Shown here piece after piece: positions 25,118-34,086 of a stretch of DNA of 64,000 nucleotides. The stretch spans positions 1,674,001 through 1,738,000 of the forward strand of contig OY762936.1 of the NCBI GenBank assembly GCA_963666935.1. The letters are read 5' to 3'. Under the pieces are notes generated by a model, which was not told the origin of the DNA, did no database searches, and saw nothing but the letters and a program-made list of their open reading frames with translations. The stretch comes from G963666935 sp963666935 (GTDB lineage: Bacteria; Bacillota; Clostridia; Christensenellales; CAG-138). Numbering within the stretch: the first letter of the stretch is position 1; every line of letters starts with the position of its first letter. The position numbers and the translations under genes are program-made.

Positions 25118-26041
25118 ATGGCAAAGAGCATTTACACCGACCTCGCCATGGAGTCCCGAGAACTCAATCCCGGCATCAGTGGCGTTAGCGAAACCAGCGA
25201 AAAACTGGAAGGTATCGCTATCACCCGTATCCGCGTAGAGGACCAGCAGGCCTCCGAAAAACTGGGAAAACCCCAAGGGCTTTACGTAACGCTGGACGCG
25301 CCCGATCTCACGTCCCGCCCGCTGGACCTTTTCGAGCGCCTGTCAAAATCCCTGTCCACTGAGCTTACTAATCTCCTAAAGGACGTAAAAGAGGACGCTA
25401 CCATATTGGTGGTGGGCTTGGGCAACCGAGGCATCACTTCAGATTCTCTGGGCCCCAAGGTCGTTGAGCAGGTCTATGTGACCCGACATATTACCCAATA
25501 CATGCCGGACGCCCTTTCCAAACCCATGCGTGCGGTCTGCGCGATGGCCCCAGGCGTTCTGGGCGTCACCGGTATTGAAACCATGGAGGTCGTGCAAGGT
25601 GCATTGGAACATATCAAACCCAGCTTAATCATCGCCATCGACTCTCTGGCGTCCAGGCGCGCGGAACGCATCAGCACCACCATACAGCTCACCGATACAG
25701 GCATCAGTCCGGGCAGCGGTGTGGGCAATCTGCGCAAGGGGCTGGATTCCAAGACTTTCGGTGTGCCGGTTATCGCCATTGGTGTGCCGTTGGTAGTGCA
25801 GGCGGCCACCATTTCCCAGGAAGTGATCACACTGCTGGCCAACGAAACCGGCCTCCCTCAGGATGAGGACAGGCTCAAATCGCTAACGGGAAAGGTCATC
25901 AGCGAGCACATGGGAGATATGGTGGTCACCCCTAAAGACATCGACACCATCGTGACCGACGTGTCCCGCATCATCGCGGACGGGATTAATCTTGCCCTCT
26001 TTGGCATGAAATACGAAGAGGTGCGCTCGCTGGTGGCATAG
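25118..26041 (+). CDS. gpr: GPR germination endopeptidase (spore protease)
   Basis: Aspartic-type protease that degrades small acid-soluble spore proteins on germination; made as a zymogen in the forespore. 307 aa, from MAKSIYTDLAMESRELNPGI, with family motifs TILVVGLGNRGITSDSLGPK, AMAPGVLGVTGIETMEVVQG and IIAIDSLASRRAERISTTIQ. ATG 25118 has TTAGGAG 7 nt upstream. spoIIP follows, as in Bacillus. Confidence 0.95.
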   Translation: MAKSIYTDLAMESRELNPGISGVSETSEKLEGIAITRIRVEDQQASEKLGKPQGLYVTLDAPDLTSRPLDLFERLSKSLSTELTNLLKDVKEDATILVVGLGNRGITSDSLGPKVVEQVYVTRHITQYMPDALSKPMRAVCAMAPGVLGVTGIETMEVVQGALEHIKPSLIIAIDSLASRRAERISTTIQLTDTGISPGSGVGNLRKGLDSKTFGVPVIAIGVPLVVQAATISQEVITLLANETGLPQDEDRLKSLTGKVISEHMGDMVVTPKDIDTIVTDVSRIIADGINLALFGMKYEEVRSLVA

Positions 26042-26065
26042 CCTCCCGTCTGGCATAAGCACAAA

Positions 26066-26094
26066 CCCTCCCTCATACCATGTATGAGGGAGGG
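26066..26094 (+). promoter_or_regulatory. Hairpin covering the spoIIP ribosome binding site
   Basis: Perfect 12-bp arms CCCTCCCTCATA (26066-26077) and TATGAGGGAGGG (26083-26094) with a 5-nt loop. No U-run follows, so it is not a typical terminator. The 3' arm carries the only ribosome site for spoIIP, 10 nt before its ATG. Confidence 0.65.
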
Positions 26095-26104
26095 CTTGTC
26101 ACGA

Positions 26105-27067
26105 ATGCGAAAGATCAAAAAAAAGGTCAACGTTCGAAAAATTATATGGCCCCTCACCGGCGTAGTCTGCCTCATGGTTGCCTGTATCCAATGCTGCGTC
26201 TACTACCACGGCAGCATTGATCTATGCCGCGAGCTGACTAGCATGCAGCTCCCCGCCCTGTACTGCGTTCCCAACGAGGCATATTTGGAGCCTGAAACGC
26301 CCATCGTCCCAATGGATAAGCCGGAAGAATCCAGCTTCAAGATCGAGCTTGTGCAAACGGAAGAAAATCCCATTGTAGATCTCACCGGCAGCGCCCCCCG
26401 CATCCTGATCTATCATACCCATACTACGGAATCCTATTTTAAAATCGATGCCGACAAGTATAAGGAAACCACCGCATGGCGTACCAACGACAACCGCTAT
26501 AACGTCGTCGCCGTAGGTGATAAGCTGACCAAGGCACTAAGCGAAACATACGGCATCAGCGTCATTCATGATACTACCAACCACGAGCCTCCCAAGCTAG
26601 CCACCGCCTACTCCCGGTCCCTTCTGACCATGGAAAAATACAAAGAAAAATACCCCACTATTACCATGTTCATCGATGTGCACCGAGACGCATACGGCAA
26701 TAATCCACAAGGACCTTGTGACTTTGTGACCATCGACGGCAAGGAAGTGGCCCGAGTCATGTTCGTAGTGGGAACGGGCAAGGGCGCTACAGGAACCGGT
26801 TATGGAGAGATGCCGGACTATGTGTCCAACTACGCTCTGGCCAAGCGGATCACCGATACGCTTTCGGCAGTGGATAGCGGGATGATTCGAGAAATCCGCG
26901 TAAAAAGTGGTCGCTACAACCAGCATATTTCCAGCCAATGCCTTCTGGTAGAAGTAGGGCACAACGCGAACACCATCAACCAGGCCCTAAACGCCGTAGA
27001 TTATCTGGCGGCCGCCATCGCGCAAGCCGCCGGCATCATCTCTTCTCCGCTGCCTTTAGCGCCATAA
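26105..27067 (+). CDS. spoIIP: Stage II sporulation protein P (peptidoglycan hydrolase)
   Basis: Amidase/endopeptidase of the SpoIID-P-M engulfment complex in the mother cell. 320 aa: N-terminal membrane anchor (WPLTGVVCLMVACIQCCVYY), then the SpoIIP domain with ILIYHTHTTESYF (catalytic H and E), MFIDVHRDAYG, and CLLVEVGHNANTINQALNA. Start 26105 (MRKIKKKVNVRK) uses GGGAGGG at 26088-26094 inside the hairpin; an in-frame ATG at 26084 lies within the hairpin and lacks a ribosome site. Confidence 0.95.
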   Translation: MRKIKKKVNVRKIIWPLTGVVCLMVACIQCCVYYHGSIDLCRELTSMQLPALYCVPNEAYLEPETPIVPMDKPEESSFKIELVQTEENPIVDLTGSAPRILIYHTHTTESYFKIDADKYKETTAWRTNDNRYNVVAVGDKLTKALSETYGISVIHDTTNHEPPKLATAYSRSLLTMEKYKEKYPTITMFIDVHRDAYGNNPQGPCDFVTIDGKEVARVMFVVGTGKGATGTGYGEMPDYVSNYALAKRITDTLSAVDSGMIREIRVKSGRYNQHISSQCLLVEVGHNANTINQALNAVDYLAAAIAQAAGIISSPLPLAP

Positions 27068-27082
27068 CTCTTGTGCACCCAT

Positions 27083-27111
27083 TTGCAATGACGGCGGATT
27101 TGCTATATAGT
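27083..27111 (+). promoter_or_regulatory. Promoter placing the mRNA start at the trmK ATG
   Basis: TTGCAA (27083-27088) - 17 nt - TATAGT (27106-27111); ATG at 27118 follows after 6 nt with no ribosome site. Confidence 0.45.
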
Positions 27112-27117
27112 ATGGAT

Positions 27118-27828
27118 ATGAAAAGGCAGATACGCTTACGCCCCCGCCTGCAGGCTGTGGCGGATATGGTGGAACCTTCAGATACTTTTGCGGACATTGG
27201 CTGCGACCACGGCCGGTTGTGTGTCGCGTTGCTACAACAGGGTAAAATCCGCTTCGCCATCGCCTCGGACATCAGTGAACCTTCCCTCATGAAGGCACGG
27301 GAGTTGGCCGCAGTCTGCGGATTAAGCGACAACGTTATCTTTCAGGTATCCGACGGTCTTGTGGACATCCCTATGGGTACGCAAATACTGGTTTTTTCCG
27401 GCATGGGTGGAGAGCTGATTGCCCAACTCCTTTCGCAATCGCCCCAAGTAGCGCGTAGTGCTCGGCGCATTCTCATGCAGCCCATGGGCGGTACTGCAGA
27501 GCTTCGGCAGTATCTTTTTTTAAATCATTACGAAATCATCGACGAAACCCTTGCCCAAGACGGTGGAAGAATTTATCAGGTTTTAGCTGTTCGGGACGGC
27601 AAACCCCAAAAGGTTCCAGATGGTTTTCCAGACCCTTGTTATGACTTCGGCTATCTTCTATTTAAAAAGCGCGATCCCCTGCTGTTGCCGCTGCTGGAGG
27701 CACGCCGAATGGGGCATCAAAAGCGGCTGGAACTGGCGAAAGCCAAGGGGCAAGTACCGGAATCGCTGCTCATAATGATCAATCAGCTCGATACCCTCAT
27801 TCGCATTGCAAAGGAGATGCAAGCATGA
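27118..27828 (+). CDS. trmK: tRNA (adenine(22)-N(1))-methyltransferase TrmK
   Basis: Class I SAM-dependent methyltransferase acting on A22 of tRNA. About 236 aa: SAM motif I DTFADIGCDHGRLCVALLQQ, the family GMGGELIAQLLSQSP motif and ILMQPMGGTAELRQYLFLN. No ribosome site precedes either ATG (27112 or 27118); the promoter geometry favours 27118. It overlaps nif3 by 4 nt; trmK-nif3 is a conserved Firmicute pair. Confidence 0.9.
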   Translation: MKRQIRLRPRLQAVADMVEPSDTFADIGCDHGRLCVALLQQGKIRFAIASDISEPSLMKARELAAVCGLSDNVIFQVSDGLVDIPMGTQILVFSGMGGELIAQLLSQSPQVARSARRILMQPMGGTAELRQYLFLNHYEIIDETLAQDGGRIYQVLAVRDGKPQKVPDGFPDPCYDFGYLLFKKRDPLLLPLLEARRMGHQKRLELAKAKGQVPESLLIMINQLDTLIRIAKEMQA

Positions 27829-28589
27829 AACTTCAGGATTTCCTTCAAATGATGGAAACCGTGGCCCCCCTGTCTCTGGCTATGGATTTCGACAATCCCG
27901 GGCTACTGATCGGCACGAACAAGCCTGAAATCAAGAAAGTGCTTGTGGCGCTGGATTGTTCCATGTCCACGGCGCAAGAGGCGGTGGACACAGGCTGCGA
28001 CCTGCTGCTTACCCACCATCCGCTCTTTTTAAACGGAGTCAAGCGCATCCTTCCGGACGATCCAGAAACTGCGGCAGCGTATCTGCTGCTGAGAAACGGC
28101 ATTGCGCTCTTTACCGCTCATACCAACCTTGATGCCGCGCAAGGCGGTGTAAACGATTGTCTGGCCGCGGCGCTGGGCCTGCACACAGTTGTGCCGCTTT
28201 TGCCCGACAACATGGGAAGAATCGGGTTTGTTCGGGAAACAACCTTAAAGGGATTTGCCCGGTTTGTAGAAGAGAAGCTCATAGCCCGCGTGCGCGTCGC
28301 GGGGAATTTTGCCGCCCCGGTTCGCCGCGTTGCGGTTTTAGGCGGAGCCGGTGCTTCCGAAATTTCAGCCGCAAAGGCCGCGGGTGCCGATACCTTTGTC
28401 ACAGGTGAAATGAAGCACCATTTTGCAATCGCAGCACAGTTTCTGGGACTAAACGTCATTGAAGCCGGACATTATGAGACGGAGAATGTGGTGCTTCTGC
28501 CATGGATTGAGCATTTACAGCGTCTCTCGGATGATGTACAATATAGTTTGACGCGATTGGAATCCGCGTGCCTCAGGGGAGTCGATTGA
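27825..28589 (+). CDS. Nif3-like dinuclear metal center protein (YqfO family)
   Basis: NIF3-family metal-binding protein, 254 aa, related to GTP cyclohydrolase I type 2; role in the cell unresolved. Motifs LSLAMDFDNPGLLIGT, LLLTHHPLFLNGVKRI (metal-ligand HH), ALFTAHTNLDAAQGGVNDCL, and C-terminal TGEMKHHFAIAAQ with GHYETE. AAGGAG precedes ATG within trmK. Confidence 0.93.
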   Translation: MKLQDFLQMMETVAPLSLAMDFDNPGLLIGTNKPEIKKVLVALDCSMSTAQEAVDTGCDLLLTHHPLFLNGVKRILPDDPETAAAYLLLRNGIALFTAHTNLDAAQGGVNDCLAAALGLHTVVPLLPDNMGRIGFVRETTLKGFARFVEEKLIARVRVAGNFAAPVRRVAVLGGAGASEISAAKAAGADTFVTGEMKHHFAIAAQFLGLNVIEAGHYETENVVLLPWIEHLQRLSDDVQYSLTRLESACLRGVD

Positions 28590-28621
28590 GGTGCGATTAC
28601 TTTATAGACGGAGGTACCAAC

Positions 28622-29341
28622 ATGAACAAACTGGAGGCATTGTGGCAGTACCACAATGCGGAACAGGATTATGCGAGGCTTGAAGCCCATCTGAAATCCA
28701 CCCCATCCCGTGCTAAGCTGAATAAGCTCCATAGCTTTTTAACCGAGCAGCAGAACCTGATTAACCAGATTCAGAGGCAGATTGAAAGCCGAAAAGACGT
28801 TTATTCAAGGCTTGCCGCTCAGTTTCAGGAATTAGAGCACCAGTTTGATCTGGAGCTTTCCGAGTTTAACACCATGCAGAGCGACGAGGAATGCACCGCG
28901 GCCGAAATGACGGAATCCCGCAAGGCGCTGGAAGTGCTGTCAGATAAACTCACCGCCGCCCGGCGCGAGCTTTCTGACACTATCTCCTGGCTGGAAGCTT
29001 CCGAGGCGGAGTACAAGGCAACTTTCGCCAAGGCCGGCAAGGCGAAGAAGGAATATGACACCACGCGCGTTGAATGTGAGGAAGAGCTCACGCAGCTCCA
29101 GCCCGAGCTGGACGCCGCAAAGGCCCGGGCCGACAAGCTTGCCTGTGGCATCGACCCTGCCATTCTTAAGCGCTATGCGGCTATAAAATCCAGGCATGCC
29201 GTTCCCATGGCCATTGTGGAAAATAGCCAGTGCGGCGGCTGCCGCATGATGCTCCCCACCGTAGTGGTCAAGCGCGTGACAACCGGAATCGACATTGTGG
29301 AATGCGAAAACTGCGGCCGCATTCTTTACGCGAAGGATTGA
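28622..29341 (+). CDS. Coiled-coil protein with C-terminal C4-type zinc ribbon
   Basis: 239 aa. Residues 1-170 are predicted to form a long coiled coil (e.g. QLQPELDAAKARADKLACGI at its end); the C-terminus has CGGCRMMLP and CENCGRILY forming the zinc ribbon. The family is linked to RNA metabolism in other bacteria and in Clostridia often lies between nif3 and rnpB, as here. GGAGGTACC precedes ATG 28622. Confidence 0.88.
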   Translation: MNKLEALWQYHNAEQDYARLEAHLKSTPSRAKLNKLHSFLTEQQNLINQIQRQIESRKDVYSRLAAQFQELEHQFDLELSEFNTMQSDEECTAAEMTESRKALEVLSDKLTAARRELSDTISWLEASEAEYKATFAKAGKAKKEYDTTRVECEEELTQLQPELDAAKARADKLACGIDPAILKRYAAIKSRHAVPMAIVENSQCGGCRMMLPTVVVKRVTTGIDIVECENCGRILYAKD

Positions 29342-29363
29342 TCTTTTAAAATCGAATTGTATT

Positions 29364-29713
29364 GACGAGTAAGACAGGTGACCGCATGCGGCTTTGACCG
29401 TATGAGGAAAGTCCGAGCTCCATAGGGCAGGGTGCCGGATAACGTCCGGCGGAGGCGACTCCAGGGAAAGTGCAACAGAAATAAACCACCGCATTTATGC
29501 GGTAAGGATGGAAAGGCGAGGTAAGAGCTCACCGGCGGCATGGCGACTTGTCCGCCCTGTAAACCCCACCCGGCGCAAGATTGAAATGAGAGCATTTAAT
29601 GGCTGCCCGTCACGCTCTCCATAATCGCATGAGCCTGTTGGCAACGACAGGCCTAGATAGATGGTCACCCAGGGCGAAAGCCCGGACAGAACTCGGCTTA
29701 CGGCTTGCTCGTC
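29364..29713 (+). ncRNA. rnpB: RNase P RNA (type A)
   Basis: Catalytic RNA that removes tRNA 5' leaders. Diagnostic conserved blocks are present: GAGGAAAGTCCGAGCTCC near the 5' end, GGGAAAGTGCAACAGAAA, and ACAGAACTCGGCTTACGG near the 3' end. The terminal helix pairs GACGAG (29364-29369) with CTCGTC (29708-29713), giving about 350 nt. A terminator follows 11 nt later. Confidence 0.95.
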
Positions 29714-29723
29714 ACTTATAATT

Positions 29724-29754
29724 AGATCCGGCGTTTTTAGCCGGATCTTTTTTT
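29724..29754 (+). terminator. rnpB terminator
   Basis: AGATCCGGC / GCCGGATCT perfect 9-bp stem with a 7-nt loop and a T-run. Confidence 0.92.
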
Positions 29755-29849
29755 GTGCTTAATTTTTCGGTTCTGCTGTCGGGCCTGTACGAATATGTAT
29801 AAGGTACAGGGGGTTGACCCCCTGCCAACAACGCAACCGGGAGGCGCTT

Positions 29850-30755
29850 ATGGAATTCGCCAGACGAAGAAGACGACGTAAACGGAGATCGAATTTTGCC
29901 GGACGGGCCGTTGTCGCATTGCTGATGATCGCCGCGGTAGTTTACTTTATCACTGCTTCCAAAGCCGGAACTTGGATCGCGGAAAATGTGATGGCCCCCG
30001 TCTTCACCGCTCTTTCAACCAGTTCCCTCTTCAGCAAATCCACTCCAACAAACACCGATACCGCAAGCCCCGCTGCGGCGGACGCCTATGCCGTTAGCCT
30101 AAGCACGGACAAGAGCTCTGTAAACGTGAACATTGCCCTGCCAGCAATGAACTGCTATGCGTTGCAAATGGGGGTGTATTCCACCTATGACAACGCCTAC
30201 AAACAATCCGCATCTCTTCAGGCGCAGGGCGCGGGCGGATACATTTTTCAAGATGGAGATCGTTACCGGGTGTTGGCGGCGGGATACAGCAGCGAAGCAG
30301 ACGCCAAAGATGTAAAAACCCGGCTAATCGCCTCCGGCACGGACTGTGCGCTCTACACTATGACCGCGCCCGGTGCCACCTTTAAAATCACTGCGGAGCC
30401 GGAGCAGGTGGAGGCCATAGAACGGGGATTCCCCGCCCTTTCAAACGCTCTCGCCGCCCTGAGTGAAACCGTCATTGCCTTCGACCGAGATAGCTTGGAT
30501 GTGGCGGCGGGGAAAGCGGCCATACAAGGCATCTGCGATACCCTAAAAAGCGACACGACAGGGCTTTCCGCCTACGCCTCCTACTCCTCTGCCATCGAGC
30601 AGATCATCACCTGTAGAGATGCGTTTACCACGGCGATGCAAGCGCTGATTGAGGACGGAACACAAAATACCACCCTCTTCTCTGCCATGCTGAAAAACAC
30701 GCATCTGTCACTGACCGGCGCATATTGCACCATGGCGGACAGCATAACCTCTTAA
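29850..30755 (+). CDS. Membrane-anchored SPOR-domain protein
   Basis: 301 aa. A strikingly basic N-terminus (MEFARRRRRRKRRSNFAGR), one membrane helix (VVALLMIAAVVYFITASK), a Ser/Thr/Pro-rich linker, then a SPOR-like domain at about residues 97-170 (YALQMGVYSTYDNAYKQSAS ... YRVLAAGYSSEADAKDVKTR). SPOR domains bind denuded glycan at division septa or the spore envelope. The rest is helical and unrecognised. GGGAGGCG precedes the ATG, and a small hairpin (CAGGGGG/CCCCCTG, 29807-29824) lies in the leader. Confidence 0.8.
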   Translation: MEFARRRRRRKRRSNFAGRAVVALLMIAAVVYFITASKAGTWIAENVMAPVFTALSTSSLFSKSTPTNTDTASPAAADAYAVSLSTDKSSVNVNIALPAMNCYALQMGVYSTYDNAYKQSASLQAQGAGGYIFQDGDRYRVLAAGYSSEADAKDVKTRLIASGTDCALYTMTAPGATFKITAEPEQVEAIERGFPALSNALAALSETVIAFDRDSLDVAAGKAAIQGICDTLKSDTTGLSAYASYSSAIEQIITCRDAFTTAMQALIEDGTQNTTLFSAMLKNTHLSLTGAYCTMADSITS

Positions 30756-30798
30756 AGCAAGAATAGCCCGCAAAGGACCTCGCGTCCGGATATAGCAA

Positions 30799-30834
30799 GC
30801 GCACCGCCTCGTAAAGGCGGTGCGCGCGTTTTAC
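30799..30834 (+). terminator. Terminator after the SPOR gene
   Basis: 11-bp stem GCGCACCGCCT / AGGCGGTGCGC, then GCGTTTT; it overlaps the 3' end of the convergent SSB-like gene by a few bases. Confidence 0.75.
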
Positions 30835-31439
30835 AGCAATTCGATGGCAGAGCAGGAAACCTCGTATGCCGTTCGCTCCATGGAATTTCCGTCCCCCAAG
30901 GCCTTTTGGTATTGGCGGCTTTGCAGTCTGCCGCGGATATTTAGCCTGCTTCCCACTGGAATTTCGCTGGTATATCTAGCGTTTCTCCCCCAGGCAATGC
31001 AGGGAAGGTAGTCGGATTTGCTGTATGGCCGGTTGATGGCGATGAGCATATCGCTGATTTCCCGCAAAAAAGGCGTCGTGCGAAAAACCACGGGCTTGCA
31101 TAAATACCCCGTAAGTATGATTTCGTTTTCCGGCTCCTCATTTTCCGTCATGAGTTCCACTGTTTTCGCAAAAACCGTAATCATCAGCCGGTTTCCGTAT
31201 TCGGTGTGCTTGTTGTAGGAACGCATCTGGCCGACAACCCGAATTCGGTCTCCCTTTTGGGGAAGCGCCGCTAAAATTCGGCCCGGCAGCGTAATAGGAA
31301 TGATGTCCACAGCCCCGCTGAGCCTTGGGATCATCAGTTTGGCTGTAAAAAACTCTTCGCCGTACAGCACATGGTCAAACTCCACGTCAGCACTCACTGT
31401 GCCGCTTACCAGCGCCACGTTTTCATCCGTCTGATTCAT
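30831..31439 (-). CDS. SSB-like protein with two tandem OB folds
   Basis: 202 aa. Two similar halves: residues ~5-95 (FFTAKLMIPRLSGAVDIIPI ... GDRIRVVGQMRSYNKHTEYG) and ~105-200 (ILTGYLCKPVVFRTTPFLRE ... SDYLPCIAWGRNARY, GSRLNIRGRLQSRQYQK). Each looks like an OB-fold ssDNA-binding domain of the PriB/SSB type; the acidic SSB C-tail is absent. A true replication ssb with a C-tail is expected elsewhere. AGGAGCTAAAAGTT precedes ATG. Function is inferred from fold only. Confidence 0.75.
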   Translation of the reverse strand: MNQTDENVALVSGTVSADVEFDHVLYGEEFFTAKLMIPRLSGAVDIIPITLPGRILAALPQKGDRIRVVGQMRSYNKHTEYGNRLMITVFAKTVELMTENEEPENEIILTGYLCKPVVFRTTPFLREISDMLIAINRPYSKSDYLPCIAWGRNARYTSEIPVGSRLNIRGRLQSRQYQKALGDGNSMERTAYEVSCSAIELL

Positions 31440-31567
31440 AACTTTTAGCTCCTAAACAAGAGTGTATGCATACACTGCAGCCGTTACATATAAGTATTCA
31501 AGGTTCTGTATGCTTATGACTTGCCCTTTGGGGAGATGCCCCCCCGAAGCACCCGGCTCCAAAACAT

Positions 31568-31626
31568 AAAAAAAAGCCGCCCCCGCACCGTTTTGCGCGC
31601 TGTTTTCCCAATATGAGAAACGCGGC
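31568..31626 (-). terminator. Possible terminator after parC
   Basis: On the minus strand GCCGC (31622-31626) can pair with GCGGC (31576-31580) before T8 (31568-31575); the loop is long and imperfect. The rest of 31440-31673 shows no other feature. Confidence 0.35.
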
Positions 31627-31673
31627 GAAAAGGATGCGAAAGCGGACTCCTGTGTTTCAACCCAGATGTTCGG

Positions 31674-34082
31674 TTATAATGTCTTTTTTGCGGCCCCTAC
31701 CACTGTATCGTCCAGCAGCGCCATGATTGCCAGCGTGCCCTTGCCCGCGCGTCCGTCGATGAGGATGTCTTCCGTATTGAGCTGGGTCACGTTGCCGTGG
31801 AACTGGCGCACCAGAATATCAAATGGCTCCCGCACATAAAATGCGGCGGCAATACAGGTGCCGTTAGATCCGTTCTTCTTAAAGTCGAATGTCTTGAGCC
31901 CCTTACCGTTTCGGCCCTGGATCTCATAATCGAATATGAAGCTCCGCTTCGCGTACCCGCGATCGGAAATGGTGAGGATTTCTCCATCCGCCCCCGCCTG
32001 CTCCGCGAATATCACTTCGTCTCCCTCATCCAACCGAATACACTTGACGCCGCCGGAAACTCGGCCCATTTCGGGCACAGTCTCCCGCTCAAAGTGTATA
32101 CTCATGCCTGTTTTTGTAATCAGGAGAATGCCCTCCTCCCGCTCCGGCTCCACGCCCAAAAGGCTGTCCCCAGGCTTGAGGGTGAGGGCGGCCACGCGCT
32201 TGATCCGTGTAATGTATTCAGCCGCGTTTGTACACTTCACATACCCATGTTTTGTGTAGAAGTACAGTTTCCCCGCCTCGAATTCCTCATGGCATGCCAC
32301 AATCCGCTCCTCTTTTTCCAGTGCAATGATGGCGTTGAGATTCGCGGGCTTGGCCTTCGTCTCCGGAATCTCCTCCACGCAAACCGTGATGCAGGCGCCC
32401 AAGCTGGAAAACAGCCGCAGCCGCCTGTCGGTGGCCGTTTCAATGACACACAGCGGCATCTCATCCCGAAGTTGGTCAATACTGAACTGCCGTCTGGAGG
32501 TGCGCCGTACTTTCCCGCCCTCCAGCAGCGCCACTACCACGTCTTCCACGACCTTCGTGTCCTCTGGGGCCACCTGGATTTCCACTTTTCCATCGACAAG
32601 GTGGGTGCGGCGGGGAATCGCGTATTTCGCCCTGATTTCCATCAGTTCCTGCCGGATCACGGCCTTGAGCTTCTCTTTTGATGCCAAAATGGACTTGTAT
32701 TCTTTAATAAGCTTCTTAACCTCTTTATATTCCCCTTCAATGGAAAGCAGTTCCAAATTGGTCAGCCGCTGGAGCCGCAGGTCCAGTATCGCCTGCGCCT
32801 GAACTTCGGTAAACCGGAACCGTTGCATCAAGGCATTCCGGGCGTCCTTGGGCGTTTTGGATGCCCGAATCAAGGCGATCATCTCATCGATGTTGGCGAT
32901 GGCGACCATGAGTCCTTCCAAGATATGCTCCCTGCGCTGGGCGGCCTCCAAATCAAACTTTGTACGCCGGGTTACCACATCCTCCTGATGGCGGATATAG
33001 TGTGTCAGGATTTCCCTAAGGCCCATGAGCTGCGGCTTTCCATCCGCAATGGCCACCATGTTCATACCGAAGGTCACCTGCAGATCGGAATACTTGTAGA
33101 GGTATTGCAGAATTTTCTCCGCATCCACACCTTTTTTGACTTCTATGACCGCGCGTAGGCCGGTGCGGTCGGACTCATCCCTAATATCGCCGATGCCTGC
33201 GAACATCACCTTTTTTTCCTGGCTCACCCGGAGAATTTCCTCCAGCGCCTTGGCCTTGTTAACCTGATAGGGGAACTCAGTTATAGCGATGAGCTTCTTG
33301 CCGTTTTTCTGCTCCTCGATCTGGGCTTTTGCGCGCACGGTGATCTTTCCCCGGCCCGTTTCATAGGCCGCCCGGATTTCCTCAGAGTGCAAAAGATACC
33401 CGCCCGTGGGAAAATCCGGGCAGGGCATAGCCTTCATCAGCTTGTCCAGACCCACATCCGGGTTGTCCATCTGTAAAATCACAGCATCGATGGCCTCGCC
33501 CAAATTGTGGGGCGGTATGTTTGTGGCAAGCCCCACCGCAATGCCGCTGGCACCGTTGACCAACAAATTGGGATAGCGGCCGGGAAGGATATCCGGCTCT
33601 TTAAGGGTATCGTCGAAGTTCAGACTGAACTTCACGGTCTCTTTTTCAAGGTCCCGCAGCATTTCCATAGCAACAGGGGTCATGCGCGCCTCAGTATAGC
33701 GCATGGCCGCGGCGGAATCCCCATCCACGCTTCCGAAGTTGCCGTGGCCATCCACCAGAGGAGCCTGCATATTAAAGTCCTGCGCCATGCGGACCATGGC
33801 GTCGTAGACGGAAGTGTCACCGTGAGGGTGGTACTTACCCAAACAATCGCCCACGATACGCGCGCTCTTGCGGTGCGGTTTGTCGGGCGAGAGCGATAGT
33901 TCCAGCATGGTGTACAGAATCCGTCGCTGCACCGGCTTCAATCCGTCCTCCACCCGCGGTAGCGCTCGCTCCATGATGACGTGCTCCGCATAGGGGATCA
34001 TGGAGTCGTGCAGTACGGCATCCATGCCCTTTGGGATAATCGTCTCCCCCGTCAAAATCAACTGATCGTCCTTTTTTGTCAT
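31674..34082 (-). CDS. parC: Type IIA topoisomerase subunit A (ParC-like)
   Basis: Cuts and religates duplex DNA with the ParE ATPase, decatenating chromosomes. 802 aa: breakage-reunion domain with catalytic Tyr in AAAMRYTEARMTP, GYLLHS and a beta-pinwheel C-terminus. The C-terminus holds YEIQGRNGKGLKTFDF, a degenerate form of the GyrA box (QRRGGKG). Pairing with the adjacent subunit B and the weak box favour topoisomerase IV over gyrase, but a second gyrase-like pair cannot be excluded. GGAAGG precedes the ATG, 4 nt after parE. Confidence 0.85.
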   Translation of the reverse strand: MTKKDDQLILTGETIIPKGMDAVLHDSMIPYAEHVIMERALPRVEDGLKPVQRRILYTMLELSLSPDKPHRKSARIVGDCLGKYHPHGDTSVYDAMVRMAQDFNMQAPLVDGHGNFGSVDGDSAAAMRYTEARMTPVAMEMLRDLEKETVKFSLNFDDTLKEPDILPGRYPNLLVNGASGIAVGLATNIPPHNLGEAIDAVILQMDNPDVGLDKLMKAMPCPDFPTGGYLLHSEEIRAAYETGRGKITVRAKAQIEEQKNGKKLIAITEFPYQVNKAKALEEILRVSQEKKVMFAGIGDIRDESDRTGLRAVIEVKKGVDAEKILQYLYKYSDLQVTFGMNMVAIADGKPQLMGLREILTHYIRHQEDVVTRRTKFDLEAAQRREHILEGLMVAIANIDEMIALIRASKTPKDARNALMQRFRFTEVQAQAILDLRLQRLTNLELLSIEGEYKEVKKLIKEYKSILASKEKLKAVIRQELMEIRAKYAIPRRTHLVDGKVEIQVAPEDTKVVEDVVVALLEGGKVRRTSRRQFSIDQLRDEMPLCVIETATDRRLRLFSSLGACITVCVEEIPETKAKPANLNAIIALEKEERIVACHEEFEAGKLYFYTKHGYVKCTNAAEYITRIKRVAALTLKPGDSLLGVEPEREEGILLITKTGMSIHFERETVPEMGRVSGGVKCIRLDEGDEVIFAEQAGADGEILTISDRGYAKRSFIFDYEIQGRNGKGLKTFDFKKNGSNGTCIAAAFYVREPFDILVRQFHGNVTQLNTEDILIDGRAGKGTLAIMALLDDTVVGAAKKTL

Positions 34083-34086
34083 ACGT

